Source: Proruminimicrobium sp963666965 (lineage in GTDB: Bacteria; Elusimicrobiota; Endomicrobiia; Endomicrobiales; Endomicrobiaceae). From it: DNA of 64,000 nucleotides. The translations under genes and the position numbers were made by a program. Location of the stretch: the NCBI GenBank assembly GCA_963666965.1, contig OY762939.1:1736001-1800000 (forward strand), in the 5' to 3' direction. Shown here one piece after another: positions 31,616 through 39,625 of this stretch (the first letter of the stretch is position 1; each line of letters opens with the position of its first letter). Below the pieces are notes generated by a model. That model saw only the letters and a program-made list of their open reading frames with translations, was not told where the DNA came from and ran no database searches.

Positions 31616-32272
31616 ATGAATTTGCTAATACACGGAACAGGAACACAGGCTAAACTTATCTACGCAGAAATCTGTCGCGATAAAAAGTATAACGTGGCCG
31701 GATTTACCTGCGACGATGAATTTTTTAAAGACGAAAACTTTATAGGTAAAAAAGTTTTTAAACTGTCCGAAATCGAAAAAACATTCAAACCTTCAAATAC
31801 GCGCATTTTATCGCTCGGCGTTTTTTCATCACCCAGAAAACGCCATCAATCTTATTTAAACATAAAAAATAAAGGATTTAAATTCATCAATTTTATAAGT
31901 AAAAACGCAATAGTCCAGAAAGACTTGGAAATCGGCGAAAATAACGTAATATATGGCGGAGTTTATCTTGATTTCGGCGGAAAACTCGGAAATAATAACG
32001 TCATCCGCCCGAATACTTATATAGGACACAACTTTGAAGTCGGAAACGGCATTTATATTTCACCGGGATGCAATATCGCCGGTTACTGCAAAATAGAAGA
32101 TTTATCTTTTATAGGAATAGGTTCTACTGTAATAGAAAAAAAGACCATAGCCGAAGAAACTCTGATCGGAGCCGGCTCACTTATCGTAAAAGATACGGAT
32201 CCTTATTCAAAATATGTGGGAAGTCCTGCAAGAAAAACCGGCGAACATAAAAAAAACGGAATACTTCTATGA
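31616..32272 (+). CDS. NeuD/PglD-type sugar acyltransferase (left-handed beta-helix)
   Basis: 218 residues. An N-terminal Rossmann-like part (LLIHGTGTQAKLIYAEI, GFTCDDEF) is followed from about residue 95 by hexapeptide repeats (IGENNVIYGGVYLDFGG, IGHNFEVGNGIYISPG) and a typical end (LIVKDTDPYSKYVGSPARK). Such enzymes acetylate an amino group on nucleotide sugars for surface glycans; a catalytic His is plausible at IGHNFE. It overlaps the next gene by four bases, so it is translationally coupled to the glycan cassette. Confidence 0.85.
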   Translation: MNLLIHGTGTQAKLIYAEICRDKKYNVAGFTCDDEFFKDENFIGKKVFKLSEIEKTFKPSNTRILSLGVFSSPRKRHQSYLNIKNKGFKFINFISKNAIVQKDLEIGENNVIYGGVYLDFGGKLGNNNVIRPNTYIGHNFEVGNGIYISPGCNIAGYCKIEDLSFIGIGSTVIEKKTIAEETLIGAGSLIVKDTDPYSKYVGSPARKTGEHKKNGILL

Positions 32273-33138
32273 CAAAAAACGACAGTCTTATAATAAATTT
32301 TACTCCCACCGGAATGATCCCGGTAAAAAAACAAAATCCTTTCGTGCCGGTAAAACCTGCCGAAATAATAGATGATGTTCTTGAAGCATGCAGACTTGGC
32401 ATTACCTCTGTGCATTTACACGCTCGTAATCCCGTTTCCCAAGAACCTGATTACAGAGCCGAATTATACGCCGAAATAATATCCGGAATAAGAAAGTATG
32501 AAAAAGAACTTGTCATATGTGTATCTCTCAGCGGAAGAAATTTTAATGAATTTGAAAAAAGAACCGCCCCTTTGACTCTCAAAGGCGATTTAAAACCGGA
32601 TATGGGAAGCCTTACTTTAAGTTCGCTTAATTTCAATAAACAGGCGAGCATAAACACTCCTCAGATGATTTATGACCTTGCCGCTGAAATGAAAAAAAGA
32701 AAAATAAAGCCCGAACTTGAAGCTTTTGACGCAGGAATGATAAATTACGCCAAATATCTTATTAAAAAAAATGTTTTAAAACCTCCTTATTATTTTAATT
32801 TAATCCTTGGCAACATAGCATGCGCGCAGGCCGATCTGCTGCACGCCGGATTAATGATAAACGATCTGCCTGAAAATTCAGTCTGGACTCTTGCCGGAAT
32901 AGGATCAAATCAACTGAAAATAAATTCAGTCTCAATATCAATAGGCGGCGGAGTGCGTGTTGGGCTTGAAGACAACATATGGTACGATAAAAATAAAACA
33001 AGACCTGCAAAAAATATAGATTTATTAAAAAGAATTCATGCAATCGCCGGTGCAAACGAAAGAGCCGTAATGACTCCGGCCGAATTTAGAAAAATATTAA
33101 ACCTTAAACCGGGCCGCGGCAAATACGGCTGTATCTGA
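32269..33138 (+). CDS. BKACE-family (DUF849, Kce-like) beta-keto acid cleavage enzyme
   Basis: 289 residues, usual length. Zn-dependent family that condenses a beta-keto acid with acetyl-CoA and splits it. Seen: NFTPTGMIP start, SVHLHARNP carrying the two His zinc ligands, and ISIGGGVRVGLEDN with the Glu ligand. The original member acts on 3-keto-5-aminohexanoate in lysine fermentation, but here the gene sits inside a glycan cassette, overlapping the acyltransferase and followed by WecE, so it may supply or use an unusual acyl group. The substrate is unknown. Confidence 0.85.
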   Translation: MTKNDSLIINFTPTGMIPVKKQNPFVPVKPAEIIDDVLEACRLGITSVHLHARNPVSQEPDYRAELYAEIISGIRKYEKELVICVSLSGRNFNEFEKRTAPLTLKGDLKPDMGSLTLSSLNFNKQASINTPQMIYDLAAEMKKRKIKPELEAFDAGMINYAKYLIKKNVLKPPYYFNLILGNIACAQADLLHAGLMINDLPENSVWTLAGIGSNQLKINSVSISIGGGVRVGLEDNIWYDKNKTRPAKNIDLLKRIHAIAGANERAVMTPAEFRKILNLKPGRGKYGCI

Positions 33139-33147
33139 GAGGATTAG

Positions 33148-34284
33148 TTGAAAATACCGTTTAATAAAATTGCTTTCAATAAAAAAGAATTAAAAAATAT
33201 TGAAAACTGTATAAAAAAAGGCCATATATCGGGCGACGGCTACTACACAAATTTATGCAGCAGCTGGTTTTTAAGAAATTTCAAACGCCAAACGCTTCTT
33301 ACTCACTCATGCACATGCGCAATAGAAATGAGCGCAATTCTTGCGCAGCTAAACCCAGGCGATGAAATTATCATGCCGTCTTATTCATTTGTTTCAACGG
33401 CAAACGCTTTTGTTCTGGCAGGAGCAAAGCCTGTATTTGTCGATATAAGAAACGACACTTTAAACATAGACGAAAATCTTATCGAACAGGCAGTCACAAA
33501 AAAGACAAAAGCAATAGCCGCCGTTCATTATGCCGGAGTAGGATGCGAAATGGATAAAATAATCCAAATTGCAAAAAAATACAATCTGTATATTTTTGAA
33601 GACGCAGCGCTCGGTTTTTACGCAAAATATAAAAATCAATTTCTCGGCACAATCGGAGATCTGGGAATGTACAGTTTCCATGAAACAAAAAATATTATAT
33701 CCGGAGAGGGCGGAGCCCTTTGTGTAAATAATAAAAAATTTTTTGACCGGGCCGAAATAATAAGAGAAAAAGGAACAAACCGTTCAAAGTTTTTCAGAGG
33801 CCAAACTGACAAATACACATGGGTTGACATAGGCTCGTCATATCTGCCAAGCGATATGATTGCCGCTTTTTTACACTCTCAGCTTGAACGTGTAAAAGAA
33901 ATAACAAAAAAAAGACTTTCCGTATGTAAAAAATATAATGATTTCTTTGCAAAATACGAACAAGAAGGAATATTAAGGCGTCCTTTTATTCCAAAATACT
34001 GTCAAAATAACGGGTCTCTTTATTATATTTTGTTCAATGATTTAAAAACCAGGACAAAATTCATGGATCATATGAAAAAAAACAATATTGCGGCTCCGTT
34101 CCATTATATACCGCTTCACTCTTCACCCGGAGGTTTAAAATACGCAAAAACACCGTATTCAATGAAAATTACCGATAAAATTTCAAATACAATAGTAAGA
34201 CTTCCTCTGTTTTATTCGATTACAAAAAAACAGACCGACCATATACTTGAAACAACAGAAAAATTTTTAAATAAAGAAATATAA
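33148..34284 (+). CDS. wecE: dTDP-4-amino-4,6-dideoxy-sugar transaminase, WecE type
   Basis: 378 residues, PLP-dependent DegT/DnrJ/EryC1 aminotransferase. The start is TTG at 33148 with GAGAGG upstream. Very close to E. coli WecE by eye: LTHSCTCAIEMSAIL, PSYSFVSTANAFVLAGAKPV, AVHYAGVGCEMDKI, the PLP-lysine motif SFHETKN, REKGTNRSKFFRGQ-DKYTWVD, FHYIPLHSSPGG. It aminates a dTDP-4-keto-6-deoxyhexose, presumably the substrate of the acyltransferase encoded two genes upstream. Part of a tight plus-strand cassette for a surface amino sugar. Confidence 0.9.
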   Translation: MKIPFNKIAFNKKELKNIENCIKKGHISGDGYYTNLCSSWFLRNFKRQTLLTHSCTCAIEMSAILAQLNPGDEIIMPSYSFVSTANAFVLAGAKPVFVDIRNDTLNIDENLIEQAVTKKTKAIAAVHYAGVGCEMDKIIQIAKKYNLYIFEDAALGFYAKYKNQFLGTIGDLGMYSFHETKNIISGEGGALCVNNKKFFDRAEIIREKGTNRSKFFRGQTDKYTWVDIGSSYLPSDMIAAFLHSQLERVKEITKKRLSVCKKYNDFFAKYEQEGILRRPFIPKYCQNNGSLYYILFNDLKTRTKFMDHMKKNNIAAPFHYIPLHSSPGGLKYAKTPYSMKITDKISNTIVRLPLFYSITKKQTDHILETTEKFLNKEI

Positions 34285-34285
34285 A

Positions 34286-35656
34286 ATGAATAAAATCAAC
34301 GATTTCGTATCTGCTGTAAGTTTACATTGTTTTTTATTTGTTCAGCCTTTTAAAAAAAATATACGCTTGATTCTAAAAACTATATATTTTTTAAAATTGT
34401 CTTTTTTATATTTAAAAAAAGATTACGAGGCTATTTTGAAAAACCATTGTTTATTGATAAGAAACAATTTGGCACCGTACAAAAAATCAATAAACCATGA
34501 TCTTTTTATACTAAAAACCGCCGAAAAACTTAAATTAAACCTAATCAAACATTTACCTGAAAATACGCGTCAGCCAAAAATAATGTTATTAATGTCCGAT
34601 ATCTATGACAGCGGCGGACATACGGAAGTGGCTCTGCGCTATATAAAAGCTTTCAAAGACGAATTTCCAGTTTATTTCTGTCTTTGCGCCTTAGACGGTC
34701 CATCATGCGAAAAAGCACCCGTGAAATCAGACTTAATAAAAAGTTTATGCGGAGGCTATTTTGAAGCCGGAAAAGAAATGACGCCGAGCGAAAAAATAAC
34801 TTTTATTTACAACAGTATAATTGTAAACGGAATAACCACTTTATACACAATAATCAATCCTGCCGATTCAATATGCTGCGCTGTTATGGGCCTTATCAAA
34901 AAAAATACCGGCATAAAAATAATTTTTTATAATCATGCAAGCCACTGCTATTCGTTAGGGACGGAATTTGCTGATATCCTTCTTACCCGCTGCAAAAATT
35001 CAAGACCGATTACTCCTTATTTGAAGAATAAAACAAACGCGCTGTATGTACCGTTTATGCCCGACACCGAACTGAAAGAATATCCTCAAGAGGAAATTGA
35101 AAATTTTAAAAAACGCCTGAATATAAAAAATGGATCTTTTATTACATTGACAGGCGTTCCGCTTCATAAAACCGATACATCCTATTTTGAAATGATTGCA
35201 ACAATGCTAAAAAAACACGAAAATATCTGCCATATTTTTGTCAGCCGCATGAGTGAACGTATGAAGAAAAATATTTTATCCGTTTTTGGAAAAAATAAAC
35301 ACAGATTTATTATAACGGACACTGTAGCCGATTTTGGTATATTTGCCGAAATTTCTGATTTGTATATAGACAGTTTTCCTCAAGGTTCTGCTCTTACTCT
35401 GGTTGATTTTATAAAACACTCAAAACCTGTTGTTATAAAGAAAAATTTAAAAAATCCTCTGAAAAGTTTTGAATTTTATCTGTTTGAAGGATACAAATAC
35501 TGCTGCTCTTCATACAGTGAAATGACCGAAAAAATATCGACGCTCATAACAGATAAAAACGAATACTCAAAAACATGCGCCGTTGCAGAAAAGCATTACA
35601 TGTCTGAATATGACATGGGAACCATTAAAAATATTCATAAAAAATTGATACAATGA
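34286..35656 (+). CDS. GT-B-fold glycosyltransferase
   Basis: 456 residues, one base after the aminotransferase. The N-terminal 90 residues are basic and partly hydrophobic; then MLLMSDIYDSGGHTEVALRY (a GT-B acceptor loop, SGGHTE), IIFYNHASHCYSLG and, in the nucleotide-sugar half, FPQGSALTLVDFIKHSKPVV. Probably transfers the sugar made by the preceding genes onto a lipid or glycan. The exact GT family is not certain; it resembles GT4/GT41-like retaining or O-GlcNAc-type enzymes loosely. Confidence 0.7.
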   Translation: MNKINDFVSAVSLHCFLFVQPFKKNIRLILKTIYFLKLSFLYLKKDYEAILKNHCLLIRNNLAPYKKSINHDLFILKTAEKLKLNLIKHLPENTRQPKIMLLMSDIYDSGGHTEVALRYIKAFKDEFPVYFCLCALDGPSCEKAPVKSDLIKSLCGGYFEAGKEMTPSEKITFIYNSIIVNGITTLYTIINPADSICCAVMGLIKKNTGIKIIFYNHASHCYSLGTEFADILLTRCKNSRPITPYLKNKTNALYVPFMPDTELKEYPQEEIENFKKRLNIKNGSFITLTGVPLHKTDTSYFEMIATMLKKHENICHIFVSRMSERMKKNILSVFGKNKHRFIITDTVADFGIFAEISDLYIDSFPQGSALTLVDFIKHSKPVVIKKNLKNPLKSFEFYLFEGYKYCCSSYSEMTEKISTLITDKNEYSKTCAVAEKHYMSEYDMGTIKNIHKKLIQ

Positions 35657-35658
35657 AG

Positions 35659-35687
35659 TTTACAAATATAACAGGAATTTGTAATAT
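35659..35687 (+). promoter_or_regulatory. Candidate tyrS promoter
   Basis: TTTACA (35659-35664), 17-base spacer, TAATAT (35682-35687), 36 bases before the tyrS ATG; the tyrS gene has a GCGGAG ribosome-binding site. Confidence 0.45.
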
Positions 35688-35723
35688 TATTGTCTCACAA
35701 TATATTAAGCGGAGTTAGAAAAA

Positions 35724-36884
35724 ATGTTAGAAGCCCTTTCAAAAATAAGACGCGGCACAAATGAAATCATCTCTGAAGAAGAATTAAAAAAGAAACTTTC
35801 TTCAGGCAAAAAGCTGAGAATAAAACTCGGAGTCGACCCTACCGCTCCGGATCTGCATCTCGGACACAGCGTTATAATAAACAAACTTAAAACTTTTCAG
35901 GATCTGGGACATCAGGTCGTATTTCTTATAGGCGATTTTACGGCAAAAATAGGCGATCCGTCCGGAAGATCGGCTACAAGACCTATGATGACAGAAGATC
36001 AGATAATAAAAAACGTAAAAACTTATCAGGACCAGGTTTTTAAAATACTTGACAAGTCAAAAACTGAAGTCGTTTTTAACAGCAAATGGCTTTCGGAACT
36101 CGGAATTGAAGGTTTGTTAAAACTTGCCTCAAAACATACCGTAGCACAGATGCTTGTAAGAGACGATTTTGAGAAAAGATATAAAAATGACGTTCCCATA
36201 AGCATAGTTGAATTTATGTATCCTCTTTTGCAGGCTTATGATTCTGTTGTTCTAAAAGCGGACGTTGAACTTGGCGGAAATGATCAAAAATTCAATCTGC
36301 TGTTGGGCAGAGATATGCAGCGCGATGACGGACAGGCACCTCAGATAGTAATAACAATGCCTCTTCTTGAAGGAACCGACGGCGTAAGAAAAATGTCAAA
36401 ATCATATAACAATTATATATCGCTAAACGACGTTCCCGGCGAAATGTTCGGAAAAATAATGTCAATTTCAGATGAACTTATGTACAGATACTACGAACTG
36501 CTGACTCAGGATGATCTTGAAACGGTAAAAAAAATGCATCCCAGAGACGCAAAAGTGGCTTTGGCTAAACAAATAGTCGAAAGATACTGGACAAAACAGG
36601 ACGCACAAAACGCGGAAGACGAATTCAATAAAATATTTGCAAAAAAAGATCTGCCTACCGACATTGAAGAATATGTATGTCCGATAAATAAAATCAAAAC
36701 ATCACAGCTGCTTACCGATTCTCAGATGGTCTCAAGCAAAAATGAAGCAAGAAGACTTATAGAGCAGGGCGGAGTAAAAATAAATTCCGAAAAGATAAAT
36801 TCTGACGAAGAAATAGAAATAAAAAATGAAATGATAGTTCAGGCCGGAAAAAGAAAATTCAGAAAAATAGTGTACGGAGGTTAA
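35724..36884 (+). CDS. tyrS: Tyrosyl-tRNA synthetase
   Basis: 386 residues. Class I aminoacyl-tRNA synthetase: the HIGH motif appears as LHLGHS near residue 45 and KMSKS as VRKMSKSYNN near residue 230. GDFTAKIGDPSG and LQAYDSVVLKADVELGGNDQ are the active-site segments of the shorter TyrS type. A C-terminal S4 RNA-binding domain (SSKNEARRLIEQGGVKIN) is present. The LpoB-like gene begins two bases after the stop, so the two are probably co-transcribed. Confidence 0.97.
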   Translation: MLEALSKIRRGTNEIISEEELKKKLSSGKKLRIKLGVDPTAPDLHLGHSVIINKLKTFQDLGHQVVFLIGDFTAKIGDPSGRSATRPMMTEDQIIKNVKTYQDQVFKILDKSKTEVVFNSKWLSELGIEGLLKLASKHTVAQMLVRDDFEKRYKNDVPISIVEFMYPLLQAYDSVVLKADVELGGNDQKFNLLLGRDMQRDDGQAPQIVITMPLLEGTDGVRKMSKSYNNYISLNDVPGEMFGKIMSISDELMYRYYELLTQDDLETVKKMHPRDAKVALAKQIVERYWTKQDAQNAEDEFNKIFAKKDLPTDIEEYVCPINKIKTSQLLTDSQMVSSKNEARRLIEQGGVKINSEKINSDEEIEIKNEMIVQAGKRKFRKIVYGG

Positions 36885-36886
36885 TA

Positions 36887-37486
36887 ATGAAAAGGCTGTT
36901 AATGTTTGTATGTTTGTTAAGCTGCGGGTTGTTTTTGTTTTCATGTTCCACAAAAGTAACAAGAGTTGACGTAGACGAACAGATTGATTTGAGCGGAAAC
37001 TGGAACGATACAGATTCAAAACTTGTTGCCGATGAAATGATAAATGATTCTATATCGAGACCGTGGTATGACAATTTCTTAAAAGCCACACAGAAAAACC
37101 CGAGAATAATAGTCGGAACTGTAGTAAATAAAAGCGACGAACATATCAACACCGAAACTTTTGTAAACGACTTGCAGAGAGCTCTTCTTAATTCCGGAAA
37201 AGCAACATTCGTGGCTTCAAAAGAACAGAGAGACGAGATCAGAGAAGAAAGAACTGATCAGGCCCAGTTTGCCGCAAAACCTACGGTTAAACAGTTCGGC
37301 AAAGAAACAGGAGCCGATTATATGCTCAGAGGACAGATCAACACAATAACCGATTCTCTCAGCGGAAAAACGGTAAAATACTACCAGGTTGAACTTGAAC
37401 TTGTAAGCATAGAAACAAACGAAAAAGTATGGATAGGCCAGAAAAAAATAAAAAAATACGTAGCAAAGAGCAAATATAAAGCATAA
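36887..37486 (+). CDS. LpoB-like lipoprotein (penicillin-binding protein activator family)
   Basis: 199 residues with a lipoprotein signal (MKRLLMFVCLLSCGLFLFSC; lipidated Cys in FSCST). The mature part carries the LpoB pattern: VDLSGNWNDTDSKLVADEM-type start (here IDLSGNWNDTDSK), RIIVGTVVNKSDEHINTE, FVNDLQRALL, TGADYMLRGQINT and YYQVELELVSIETNEKVW. In E. coli, LpoB reaches through peptidoglycan to stimulate PBP1b; the partner here is unknown. Followed by a strong terminator. Confidence 0.8.
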   Translation: MKRLLMFVCLLSCGLFLFSCSTKVTRVDVDEQIDLSGNWNDTDSKLVADEMINDSISRPWYDNFLKATQKNPRIIVGTVVNKSDEHINTETFVNDLQRALLNSGKATFVASKEQRDEIREERTDQAQFAAKPTVKQFGKETGADYMLRGQINTITDSLSGKTVKYYQVELELVSIETNEKVWIGQKKIKKYVAKSKYKA

Positions 37487-37494
37487 AAAACAAA

Positions 37495-37549
37495 ATTCAA
37501 TCCGGAGTTTTGGTTTTATGTGCCGAACTCCGGATTGAATATTTTTTTT
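37495..37549 (+). terminator. Rho-independent terminator after the LpoB-like gene
   Basis: Perfect 15-bp stem (ATTCAATCCGGAGTT / AACTCCGGATTGAAT, 16-base loop) followed by eight T. It ends 15 bases before the TTG start of the next gene. Confidence 0.9.
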
Positions 37550-37563
37550 GCCAGAGGCCAAAA

Positions 37564-38961
37564 TTGACAAAAACAAAATTTATTTTTTATGTTTGTTTTT
37601 TTTCTGTTTCGGTTTTCTTTTTATCGTCATGCGCTACAGGAAGATATTACAGCCAGCTGAGAACCTCGATTGAAAAAGAAGACTACGCCCAGGCGCTTAC
37701 TCTTGCCGAAAATTCTCAAAGCAAATACGGAAACAAAAATCTGTTTCTTTACTACATTGACACAGCAATGCTGGCCCATTTAAACGGCAGCTATGAGCAA
37801 AGCAATTCCTATTTTGAACAGGCAAAACAGCTCTATTTGGAAAATTATACAAAAAGCATATCGGCAGGACTTTTTTCTCTTTTTACCAACGATAATGCCG
37901 TGCCTTATTACGGGCTGCCCTATGAAGCGGCGTATATAAATGTTTTCTGCTCTTTAAATTATATTATGCAGGGCAAAAACAACGAAGCGGTAGTCGAAGC
38001 GAGACAGGCCGACAATCTGTTCAAAAAACTGCAGGCCGATTCACAGGGAAAAGCTTTTTATCAGGATGACGGATTTGTAAGATATTTTATGGGGCTTGTT
38101 TATGAAAACGCCGGATATATGAACGATGCCCTGATTTCATACAAACTTGCACTAAAAACTTATCCGAAATCAATATCAAAAACAAATACTCCCAGAGACC
38201 TTATTAATTCTCTTTACAACTCTTATCTTGCGTTGTCTATGACATCGGAAGCTCAAAATTTAAAACAGGAATATCCTTTTGTTGAAAAAACAAATCTGAA
38301 AAACAAAGGAGAACTGATAATAATCAATTATAACGGAATCGCTCCGGAAAAAACAGATTATTTTCTGCAAATGTCGTTCGACAGGGCATGGTTCTATTAT
38401 AAAAATGCCGAAATCATAGATGAAGACAAAGAACAGGCGGACAGAATAGCGGCGGCGACAATAGCGGGATTTTCAAAAGACGTAATTAAATTTTCATTCC
38501 CAAAATTCGTAAGAATTCCAAATTCGATAGTTTCGTTTTCAATAAAAGATTCAAATGAAAAAAGTTTCACTGCTCAGGATATGGCAACAATGATGGAAAA
38601 TTATTTGAGCCATTACAACACAACAATATATGCAAGGACTATCGCAAGGGCCGTAGGGCGATATCTGATAGCAAAACAGATAACAAACAATGTTGAGAAG
38701 AATTCAGGAGAACAGACGGGGACCATTGTAAATGCTTTGTTTAACGTGGCTAATTCTCTTATTGAAAAAGCAGACACGCGTTCATGGCACAGCGTTCCTG
38801 AAAATATAAACATTCTAAGAACCGCAATGTCTCCCGGAGAACACGAAATAACCGTAAATTTCTATGATAAAAACTCAACTATAGTAAAAACAAAAACAAT
38901 AAAAGTGCAAATTACCGAGAATAAGAAAACTTTTATCACATTAAGTTCAATTGAAAAATAA
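37564..38961 (+). CDS. COG3014-like lipoprotein with TPR-type helices
   Basis: 465 residues. I place the start at TTG 37564, preceded by AGAGG: it gives a lipoprotein signal ending FFLSSC, whereas the upstream ATG at 37510 lies inside the terminator hairpin. Helical repeats with TPR-like pattern occupy about residues 25-200 (SQLRTSIEKEDYAQALTLAE, GLVYENAGYMNDALISYKLA). The C-terminal half is beta-rich with PGEHEITVNFYD. Genes of this kind commonly neighbour LpoB-like genes; function unproven, probably envelope assembly. Confidence 0.7.
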   Translation: MTKTKFIFYVCFFSVSVFFLSSCATGRYYSQLRTSIEKEDYAQALTLAENSQSKYGNKNLFLYYIDTAMLAHLNGSYEQSNSYFEQAKQLYLENYTKSISAGLFSLFTNDNAVPYYGLPYEAAYINVFCSLNYIMQGKNNEAVVEARQADNLFKKLQADSQGKAFYQDDGFVRYFMGLVYENAGYMNDALISYKLALKTYPKSISKTNTPRDLINSLYNSYLALSMTSEAQNLKQEYPFVEKTNLKNKGELIIINYNGIAPEKTDYFLQMSFDRAWFYYKNAEIIDEDKEQADRIAAATIAGFSKDVIKFSFPKFVRIPNSIVSFSIKDSNEKSFTAQDMATMMENYLSHYNTTIYARTIARAVGRYLIAKQITNNVEKNSGEQTGTIVNALFNVANSLIEKADTRSWHSVPENINILRTAMSPGEHEITVNFYDKNSTIVKTKTIKVQITENKKTFITLSSIEK

Positions 38962-38978
38962 ATACAACCGGAATTAAA

Positions 38979-39572
38979 ATGTCATATATATATAACATTA
39001 AAATAGATTATACCCTCGTTCTTGCAAGAATGGGCGCCAATAAATTTAAAACACGCATCGATTCAAAAACAGAATCGTCAGTGCAGGAAATAATTGATAA
39101 TGCGCAAAAACTGCTTCAGCCCAAATACGCTCTGGCTTATGCAGAAAAAACATTATCAAACGGCGTAATAAACACAGACGGACTTATAATAGAAAGCTCC
39201 GATATTATTAAGCTGCTTGCCGATTGCTCTAAAATATGCGGATTTGTTGCAACTATAGGAAATGCTATAGATCAAAAAATAGAACTTCTGCAGAAAACTG
39301 ATAAATTTAAAGCTTTGATTTATGATGCGGCAGGTTCGGTAGCGATAGAAAAGCTTGTAAACGCACTAAATAACGAAATTAAAAATTCAAATCCTGATTT
39401 TAAACTGTCAAGAAGATTCTCCGTAGGTTACGGAGACTGGAAAATTGAAAACCAGAAACCTTTTCTAAAATGGCTTGGAGCTGAAAAAATAGGCATTACC
39501 GTCTCCGATTCCTTCCAAATGACTCCCAGAAAATCAGTTTCGGCAATAATCGGACTTATTCCTTCAAAATAA
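38979..39572 (+). CDS. Stand-alone methionine synthase (MetH) activation-domain protein
   Basis: 197 residues. It matches the C-terminal, SAM-binding activation domain of cobalamin-dependent methionine synthase: CGFVATIGNAID, YDAAGSVAIEKLVNAL, RRFSVGYGDWKIENQ and IGITVSDSFQMTPRKSVSAIIG. In MetH the domain supports reductive methylation of cobalamin. As a separate small protein it would serve a split MetH or another corrinoid methyltransferase encoded elsewhere. Last gene of the plus-strand cluster, 17 bases after the lipoprotein. Confidence 0.85.
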   Translation: MSYIYNIKIDYTLVLARMGANKFKTRIDSKTESSVQEIIDNAQKLLQPKYALAYAEKTLSNGVINTDGLIIESSDIIKLLADCSKICGFVATIGNAIDQKIELLQKTDKFKALIYDAAGSVAIEKLVNALNNEIKNSNPDFKLSRRFSVGYGDWKIENQKPFLKWLGAEKIGITVSDSFQMTPRKSVSAIIGLIPSK

Positions 39573-39611
39573 AAACAGCGCCTTAAAAAATTTAAAGCGC
39601 TGTTTTTTTTA
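39571..39611. terminator. Bidirectional terminator between convergent genes
   Basis: AAAACAGCGC / GCGCTGTTTT stem with A run before and T run after, so it can serve both the plus cluster ending at 39572 and the minus-strand PPi-PFK ending at 39626. Confidence 0.85.
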
Positions 39612-39625
39612 TTTTATTAAAAAAA

